A DNA stretch of 27,068 nucleotides from DASVCZ01 sp036381335. GTDB lineage: Bacteria > Patescibacteriota > Microgenomatia > UBA1400 > PJMF01. The stretch lies in NCBI GenBank assembly GCA_036381335.1, contig DASVCZ010000031.1, positions 1-27,068 of the forward strand. The letters are read 5' to 3'. Positions 22,088 to 27,068 of the stretch are shown piece by piece. A program made the translations under genes and the position numbers. Every line of letters starts with the position of its first letter. Position 1 is the stretch's first letter. Below the pieces are notes generated by a model, which worked only from the letters and a program-made list of their open reading frames with translations, searched no databases and was not told the DNA's origin.

Positions 22088-23163
22088 ATTACCTTTTATC
22101 ACAAGCCTTGGCTTGGAAATACCAGCATCTCATTAAGCCACTTTTTTTCTTATGTGATCCAGAAAGCGTGCATAACTTTATGACGCAGATAGGAAGAGCG
22201 TTGGGAAGTAACTCGGTAACTAAGGAAGTAACTCGCCTGCTACTAGCACATCAAAATTCCAAGTTGAACAAAACTATTGATGGCATATCTTTCTCTAATC
22301 CCGTCGGTCTCAGTGCTGGCTTCGATTACAATGGAGACCTAACGCAAATCTTGCCTGCCGTTGGCTTTGGATTTCAGACAATTGGGACAGTCACTTGGCA
22401 ACCATACGAGGGAAATCCCAAGCCGCGTTTAGGCAGATTTCCTAACTCAAAAGCTCTCTTAGTCAACAAGGGGTTAAAGAGCCTAGGCGCCCAGGCCATT
22501 ATTAAAGAGCTCGAACCGCTGACATTTGAGGTTCCCATCGGCATCAGCATTGCGGCGACTAATCGTTATTACCAAACTACTCGGGAACAGATGCTGGATA
22601 TACTCCAAAGCTTCAGTGCCTTTGAAAACTCCCATGTTAAGCACAGTTACTATGAATTAAATATTAGTTGCCCTAATACTTTTGGCGGCGAACCGTTTAC
22701 CTCACCCAGTCGCCTTGATTTACTCTTAAGAGTTATAGACAAACTGAAACTAAGCCGACCGATCTACATCAAGATGCCGATTGATCAAAGCGAAGCTGAA
22801 ACACTGGAACTGCTCAACGTCATTGATCGTCATCAAGTGCAAGGAGTCATTATCGGCAACTTAACCAAAGATAAAAATAGCCCAGACATTAATGAAGTCG
22901 ACAGGGAAAGATGGCTACATTCCCCAGGCAACCTAAGTGGCAAGCCCACCTGGCAACGATCGAATAACCTGATTGCGTTGACAAAAAAACAGTACGGCGA
23001 TCGATTTACTATCATCGGGTGTGGAGGAATTTTTAGTGGTGAGGATGCCCATACAAAAATGAAGCTCGGAGCTGATCTAGTCCAATTAATTACCGGCATG
23101 ATTTATCAAGGACCACAGCTGATTGGCCAAATCAATCACTATCTGACAATTACCAAGTTCTGA
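22084..23163 (+). CDS. pyrD: Dihydroorotate dehydrogenase, class 2 architecture with class 1-like catalytic Cys
   Basis: A 359-aa flavoprotein oxidising dihydroorotate to orotate in pyrimidine synthesis. The N-terminal 60 residues (KPLFFLCDPESVHNF and on) are the membrane-associating helices of class 2 (quinone-using) enzymes, and the length fits class 2. FMN-site motifs include NPVGLSAGFDYNG, FQTIGTVTWQPYEGNPKPR, NKGLKSLGA and GCGGIFSG. The active-site loop reads NISCPNTFGG, with Cys196 where class 2 enzymes such as E. coli PyrD carry Ser; Cys is usual in class 1. This mix is the notable point. It is translationally coupled to VKOR. Confidence 0.93.
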   Translation: MNYLLSQALAWKYQHLIKPLFFLCDPESVHNFMTQIGRALGSNSVTKEVTRLLLAHQNSKLNKTIDGISFSNPVGLSAGFDYNGDLTQILPAVGFGFQTIGTVTWQPYEGNPKPRLGRFPNSKALLVNKGLKSLGAQAIIKELEPLTFEVPIGISIAATNRYYQTTREQMLDILQSFSAFENSHVKHSYYELNISCPNTFGGEPFTSPSRLDLLLRVIDKLKLSRPIYIKMPIDQSEAETLELLNVIDRHQVQGVIIGNLTKDKNSPDINEVDRERWLHSPGNLSGKPTWQRSNNLIALTKKQYGDRFTIIGCGGIFSGEDAHTKMKLGADLVQLITGMIYQGPQLIGQINHYLTITKF

Positions 23164-23209
23164 CCTTATCCTCAATGTAACTTTATCTGACTACCACATA
23201 CTGCTTTAG

Positions 23210-24055
23210 ATGACACTGGAAGAAGTCCTCCCTACTGGGCAGTTACCAACACGTAATATTTTTTATTGGCACGGTAAAAAAATTGCCTATTTAGATATTG
23301 GAGAAGGGGAGACGTTTTTATGTTTGCCCGGGTGGCTCTCTCCCTCTATTTTTTTCTTACCTTTGCACCAAGCTTTTAAAGGCCAAATAAGATTAATCAG
23401 CATCGACTTACCAGGCTGGGCAGGCTTATCAGACAATATTCTCGACCCTCATCCTGATTTTTTCCTGGAATTGATTAATGATTTTATTGAATATCTCCAC
23501 CTAAAAGACTTCATCTTGGTGGGGTATTCTTACGGCGGCATGTTGAGCCAGTTTATCGCCACCAAGCACGCTAGTCACTTAAAGAAATTAATTCTAATTT
23601 CTCCTCCTGCTGATTTAAGTTGGGTCAGAACAGAAATTAGCTGGATCCTATGGCTCTATGGTTGGCTGACAAGCCTCCAGGTGCCTTTTGCCGTCTTGAG
23701 ACAAGTAATACGTCTGAGCATGCTGTATGACTTCTTTAAACGAACTCCTTACTTTTTGTTAATTACCCACGATTACTTCCACGCTTGTGTTAACGAAAGC
23801 ACTACCTTTAGCGTCAGAGCAGCCTTTAACTGTTTGCTCAAGTCATGCCAAGTAATCCCAGCATATAAAAAATTAAGAAAAATTCCGACTCTGTTAATCA
23901 AAGCTGACAATGAACCGACTTTCGTCGAGAAAGGAGTAGCTCACCTGAGTCGAGAATTAAAAATTGATCCCATCATTGTGCCCAATACCGATCACGGGCA
24001 CGTCTTGTTTGATTTGTTGACACATAAAAAATTAGCCTACCAATTAATGAGCTAA
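23210..24055 (+). CDS. Alpha/beta hydrolase
   Basis: A 281-aa alpha/beta-hydrolase fold protein. The nucleophile elbow is GYSYGG (Ser near residue 110) and the oxyanion region CLPGWL. An acid is probably in IKADNEP, and the catalytic His is in NTDHGHVLF near the C-terminus. A hydrophobic cap segment (about 145-185, SWILWLYGWLTSL) could touch the membrane or form a lipid pocket. Esterase, lipase or peptidase activity is possible; the substrate is unknown. It starts 46 bp after pyrD and is followed 6 bp later by the dehydrogenase gene. Confidence 0.85.
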   Translation: MTLEEVLPTGQLPTRNIFYWHGKKIAYLDIGEGETFLCLPGWLSPSIFFLPLHQAFKGQIRLISIDLPGWAGLSDNILDPHPDFFLELINDFIEYLHLKDFILVGYSYGGMLSQFIATKHASHLKKLILISPPADLSWVRTEISWILWLYGWLTSLQVPFAVLRQVIRLSMLYDFFKRTPYFLLITHDYFHACVNESTTFSVRAAFNCLLKSCQVIPAYKKLRKIPTLLIKADNEPTFVEKGVAHLSRELKIDPIIVPNTDHGHVLFDLLTHKKLAYQLMS

Positions 24056-24061
24056 TCAAAA

Positions 24062-25657
24062 ATGCATATACATACATTATTCAAAACATGCCTATTCCTT
24101 CTTGTAGGTGCTTTTGTTTTTTTACTACCCCAGCTGATACGTGCTCAAGAAGATGTTCCCACTCCCGAGGACTTTGATGCTAACGATATCACATTGGAAT
24201 CGAACTACGCTATCGAACCAGCTGTTATTAATCTAAGTGTGCCAACCACCGCTGTTTTTGATGGTCAAGATTTGCTCATCGCTGAGTCTGGGTTTGCCCA
24301 AACTGCTCAGCCTAGAGTTTTACGTCTCAAGCCTGATGGCACCACTTCAGTTGAGGTAAGTGAGGGGCTCGAACCTCCGGTACTAGGGTTACTAATCATC
24401 GATAACCAGCTTTATATCTCACACAGAGGAAAAGTTTCGCGCGTTGAGGAAGATGGCTCTTTAACTGATATTGTGACTGGTCTCCCCTCCGAAGGGGATC
24501 ATCAAAACAACAATATCTCCTTAGGACCAGAAGGTAAGATTTATCTAGGACAGGGAACCGTGACAAATACTGGGGTGGTAGGAGAAGATAACTACGTTTT
24601 TGGCTGGCTCGATAAAAAACCCGAGCTCCATGATATTCCTTGTCAGGATATCACTCTTCGGGGTCAGAACTTTACTACCGGCAACCCTCTGACAGACAAC
24701 GGGCAAGAGGTAATTACTGGTGCGTATAAGCCTTTCGGAACCCCTTCCACCGAAGGTGAAACTATTAACGGTGATGTCAAGTGTAACGGAGCAATTTTAC
24801 GATTTAATCCAGACGGATCTGATGTAGAAGTGGTGGCTTGGGGGTTACGGAATCCTTTTGGTCTAGAGTTTGACGAGCAAGGTCAACTGTGGGCTACCTA
24901 TCATGGAGCGGATGTCCGAGGCAGCCGACCAGTTTTTAATGATCCAGATTATTTACTCAAAGTCGAGGAAGGAGCGTGGTACGGGTGGCCTGATTTCTTC
25001 GATGGTGTATCGGTGGAACAAAGTCGGTTTAAGGAACCAACTCAACCCCAACCTCACCAATTGTGGCAACAGCACCAGCCTTTAACTTTACCCTATATGA
25101 CGTTTGAGTCTCACGAAGGCACCAATGGCTTAGCGATTTCCCTTAGCGATAATTTCGGTTTTAAAGGTCAAGCCTTCATCGCCGCCTTTGGCACTTTTGC
25201 CCCAGTCACCACCGGAGCCAACGTTGAACCCAATGGCTTCCGAATTATCAGAGCTGATCTGGAGAATAAGCAAGAATTTGATTTTGCCAGCAATGTCTTG
25301 CCGGGTCCAGCATATCTGAACCAACAAGATGGGCTTAATCGACCGTCTGATGTGGTCTTTGGGCCTGACGACGCCCTGTACGTAATTGACTGGGGAGCAG
25401 CTACTTTAGATGAAGAGGGCTTAAAGCTGGTACCACAAACCGGAGCGATTTGGAGAATCTACAACACTTCTACTCAGCAAAGTCGGTTTGAAACACCCAT
25501 AAAAGTTCCTGCTGAACCTATTCCTCTGGAAGAGAGAGAAACCCTGGCTCGGACAAGTTGGGAGTTAGTCCAACCATTGTTACCGTATCTAATCTTGATC
25601 TTAGGTGTAATTGTTCTGGTCATTCTGGCTATCATTTACTTGTTGAGAAGGCCTTAA
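24062..25657 (+). CDS. Exported, membrane-anchored PQQ-dependent sugar dehydrogenase-like beta-propeller
   Basis: 531 aa. A signal peptide (about 1-28, ending in RAQED) is followed by a glucose/sorbosone dehydrogenase (GSDH) propeller. Marks are GDHQNNNISLGPEGKIYLGQG, where His147 aligns with the catalytic His of soluble PQQ glucose dehydrogenase, then GLRNPFGLEFDEQGQLWATYHG and WYGWPDF, and finally RPSDVVFGPDDALYVIDWG. A C-terminal TM segment (about 507-527) with RRP at the end anchors it, facing outward. It may oxidise sugars with PQQ taken from outside, since no PQQ synthesis gene is visible, or it may be a non-enzymatic propeller. It is the last gene of its run. Confidence 0.87.
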   Translation: MHIHTLFKTCLFLLVGAFVFLLPQLIRAQEDVPTPEDFDANDITLESNYAIEPAVINLSVPTTAVFDGQDLLIAESGFAQTAQPRVLRLKPDGTTSVEVSEGLEPPVLGLLIIDNQLYISHRGKVSRVEEDGSLTDIVTGLPSEGDHQNNNISLGPEGKIYLGQGTVTNTGVVGEDNYVFGWLDKKPELHDIPCQDITLRGQNFTTGNPLTDNGQEVITGAYKPFGTPSTEGETINGDVKCNGAILRFNPDGSDVEVVAWGLRNPFGLEFDEQGQLWATYHGADVRGSRPVFNDPDYLLKVEEGAWYGWPDFFDGVSVEQSRFKEPTQPQPHQLWQQHQPLTLPYMTFESHEGTNGLAISLSDNFGFKGQAFIAAFGTFAPVTTGANVEPNGFRIIRADLENKQEFDFASNVLPGPAYLNQQDGLNRPSDVVFGPDDALYVIDWGAATLDEEGLKLVPQTGAIWRIYNTSTQQSRFETPIKVPAEPIPLEERETLARTSWELVQPLLPYLILILGVIVLVILAIIYLLRRP

Positions 25658-25666
25658 GACTTTAGC

Positions 25667-25696
25667 TTTACTTTTTACCTCTGGATTTGTTACAAT
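25667..25696 (+). promoter_or_regulatory. Probable promoter of tRNA-Gln
   Basis: TACAAT (25691-25696) is a good -10 box ending 18 bp before the tRNA. TTTACT (25667-25672), 18 bp upstream, is a weaker -35. Confidence 0.45.
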
Positions 25697-25714
25697 TACG
25701 GTCTTGTTTTACAG

Positions 25715-25785
25715 TGCCCCGTGGTCTAATGGCAGGACAGCAGCCTTTGAAGCTGTTTATCTTGGTTCGAATCCAAGCGGGGCAT
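25715..25785 (+). tRNA. tRNA-Gln (anticodon UUG)
   Basis: Acceptor TGCCCCG pairs with CGGGGCA. The anticodon stem GCAGC/GCTGT closes loop CTTTGAA, so anticodon TTG. The T arm is CTTGGTTCGAATCCAAG. The base after the acceptor is T and CCA is not directly encoded. Its end touches the stop codon of the convergent acyltransferase gene. Glutamine UUG tRNA is a classic mcm5-type U34 substrate in eukaryotes, relevant to the elp3/Trm9-like pair upstream. Confidence 0.93.
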
Positions 25786-26819
25786 CACCACACCCTTACT
25801 CTCCGAACTAGATATTTCTGAACTTCAATGACTACGCTACTTAAGCCAACTACCAAAACTACTTTGATCACTACGTCAATCGGTACCACCGAACTAAACC
25901 CACCAGACCAACTGGCCCAATAATCAGTCAAAAGTAAGAGTACTAACGTGTGACTCAAAAAAAGATGGTAGCTATTTTTCCCGATATAGGTAGCAATCTT
26001 CACCACCCCAGGCCATTCCTTTTTCCAAGAAATGAAAAGCGCTTCTTGATGGCTGATCATCATAAAAAAAGTCAGACTCATGCCAATCACATTTAGGGAA
26101 GCATACTCATAAAAAAGAGAATTAAACCCTTGGCGAAAACTACTGGTCAGTGTTGTGCCAATGACAGTGACTAGATAACAAAATGTCCAAACTGACACCA
26201 AGTAGTAAAAGTGAATTCTTCGCTTTGTGTTCCGGACTAAAGCGCCTGCTATAAAAAGACCTACGTAGGGCAATAAGTGAAGATAGGGCAAGTAAGGTTC
26301 ATGATACGTCCAGACTGCTCCTTGAACCAAGAGAGAGCCTGCCAGAAACAAAAGCAGAACCCACATCCAAGCATGGACTAGGCGCTGATTTTCCAACCAC
26401 TTTTCGATAAAAGGAGTTAAAAAATACACAGTCAGTATCTGTGGCACAAACCAAAAACCAGTAATCAAGACACTCCACTGCCATCCTTGGCGGTGATTGA
26501 AGTATAAGTACCAGACGTGGAGAAAACCCCAACCCAACCATAACCAACCTATTTTTTGCCAGCGTCTAAGATAAAAAGAATCAACATCCTTAGTTCGGTT
26601 AGTACCTAACAGTAAATAGCCACTCAAGAGAAAAAAGAGTGGCACGCCCATGCGGCCAAAGCTATCTATTAAGTTTGCAATAAGCCATTGGTCAGACAAG
26701 GGCATCTCCCAGTTGAGGAGGTACGGAGAGGTGACATGAACGGTTACCACACCCAGAATAGCGATGCTTCTGAGAAGGTCAACCCAGAGGAAATGTGTTC
26801 TCAATGGCGTCAGGCTCAT
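25785..26819 (-). CDS. Acyltransferase family 3 membrane protein
   Basis: A 344-aa integral membrane protein with about ten TM segments. The N-terminus FLWVDLLRSIAILGVVTVHV contains the conserved Arg and His of the Acyl_transf_3 (OafA/WecH-like) family, and GVPLFFLLSGYLLL is its second signature. Members O-acetylate or O-acylate surface polysaccharides, peptidoglycan or lipids. The stop codon directly abuts the tRNA-Gln on the other strand, so there is no room for a separate terminator. The start overlaps the upstream gene's stop by 4 bp. Confidence 0.9.
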   Translation of the reverse strand: MSLTPLRTHFLWVDLLRSIAILGVVTVHVTSPYLLNWEMPLSDQWLIANLIDSFGRMGVPLFFLLSGYLLLGTNRTKDVDSFYLRRWQKIGWLWLGWGFLHVWYLYFNHRQGWQWSVLITGFWFVPQILTVYFLTPFIEKWLENQRLVHAWMWVLLLFLAGSLLVQGAVWTYHEPYLPYLHLLPYVGLFIAGALVRNTKRRIHFYYLVSVWTFCYLVTVIGTTLTSSFRQGFNSLFYEYASLNVIGMSLTFFMMISHQEALFISWKKEWPGVVKIATYIGKNSYHLFLSHTLVLLLLTDYWASWSGGFSSVVPIDVVIKVVLVVGLSSVVIEVQKYLVRRVRVW

Positions 26820-27068
26820 TTGGTCATTCTTAGCTGTAACAACTCACCATAGGCCTGGATAATTTTAGAGTGAGCAGCAATTCTAGTCGCTAAGGGTACC
26901 TCAATAGTGGGAGTTTCAACGACGATAACGGTCTTAGTTTTAGGACCGGGTTGAGATTGGCCGTTCAGAATAATCATTTCGGCTGCTAATAATTCATCAA
27001 TTGAAGAATCGGCTACCGGGCCAACCACACCTTGCGTCACTTTTTCTCCAAACCGAGTAGTTCCAGTC
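26816..27068 (-). CDS. C-terminal part of an unrecognised gene running off the window
   Basis: The frame is open from the window edge to a stop at 26816-26818, 84 codons. An internal GTG (27040) is unlikely to be the true start, because the frame continues upstream (FGEKVTQGVVGPVADSS). The visible part has an acidic helix, a beta stretch (KTVIVVETPTIEVPL) and a final amphipathic helix. I do not recognise the family. The ATGA overlap with the acyltransferase gene makes these two co-translated, which suggests a shared role in envelope or surface-polymer modification, though this is only contextual. Confidence 0.6.
   Translation of the reverse strand, partial: TGTTRFGEKVTQGVVGPVADSSIDELLAAEMIILNGQSQPGPKTKTVIVVETPTIEVPLATRIAAHSKIIQAYGELLQLRMTK

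Noticed and set aside
1..27068. CRISPR arrays.
   Set aside because: No regularly spaced direct repeats were seen on reading the window.

Overview
The window looks like the chromosome of a Patescibacteria (Candidate Phyla Radiation) bacterium using the standard code, since TGA is a normal stop here. This rests on family-level recognition only. The signs are compact genes with ATGA overlaps, few clear Shine-Dalgarno sites, several promoters that would give leaderless mRNAs, a CoaD fused to an archaeal-type dephospho-CoA kinase, Elp3, a short RecQ and a MutY without an iron-sulfur cluster. I cannot name the lineage more precisely.

Layout. Bases 1-2224 (minus strand) hold a truncated MFS transporter, tRNA-Pro(UGG), tRNA-Leu(UAA) and a GT-C type membrane glycosyltransferase. 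From 2246 the plus strand carries mutY, coaD-DUF359 and rarA. The rarA gene is split by an 11.4-kb integrative element (about 4728-16168). Beyond the element lie recQ and a MazG-type pyrophosphohydrolase. On the minus strand are a secreted or anchored thermonuclease and elp3. A divergent plus-strand run follows: a Trm9-like methyltransferase, VKOR, pyrD, an alpha/beta hydrolase and a membrane-anchored PQQ-type sugar dehydrogenase. The window ends with tRNA-Gln(UUG), a convergent acyltransferase-3 gene and a truncated minus-strand gene.

The element. A complete large serine recombinase ends 10 bp before an 11-bp sequence (GACACTATTAG, 16158-16168) that recurs inside rarA (4728-4738). Left of the element, the host rarA reading frame runs without a break into an element-borne replacement of its last ~150 codons. 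Right of the element lies the displaced native 3' end, about 80% identical by eye. Joining 4014-4738 to 16169-16619 rebuilds an uninterrupted 391-codon rarA. The element therefore targets a housekeeping DNA-repair gene and repairs it with its own tail. It also encodes a separate RarA C-terminal-domain homologue, a Xer-type tyrosine recombinase, several unrecognised proteins, DUF4238 and DUF6788-like proteins, and a cargo operon (lipoprotein, aldo/keto reductase, DUF4236-TPR, cupin, CutA, HAD). Upstream of the serine recombinase is a ~119-nt candidate RNA ending in a strong terminator, then a 45-aa acidic ORF. I see no replication or conjugation genes.

Other main points. elp3 and the Trm9-like methyltransferase are divergent and 18 bp apart, which suggests a eukaryote-like cm5U to mcm5U wobble-uridine pathway in a bacterium. 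VKOR and pyrD overlap by 4 bp and may share a quinone pool. CoaD-DUF359 would carry out the last two steps of coenzyme A synthesis in one polypeptide.
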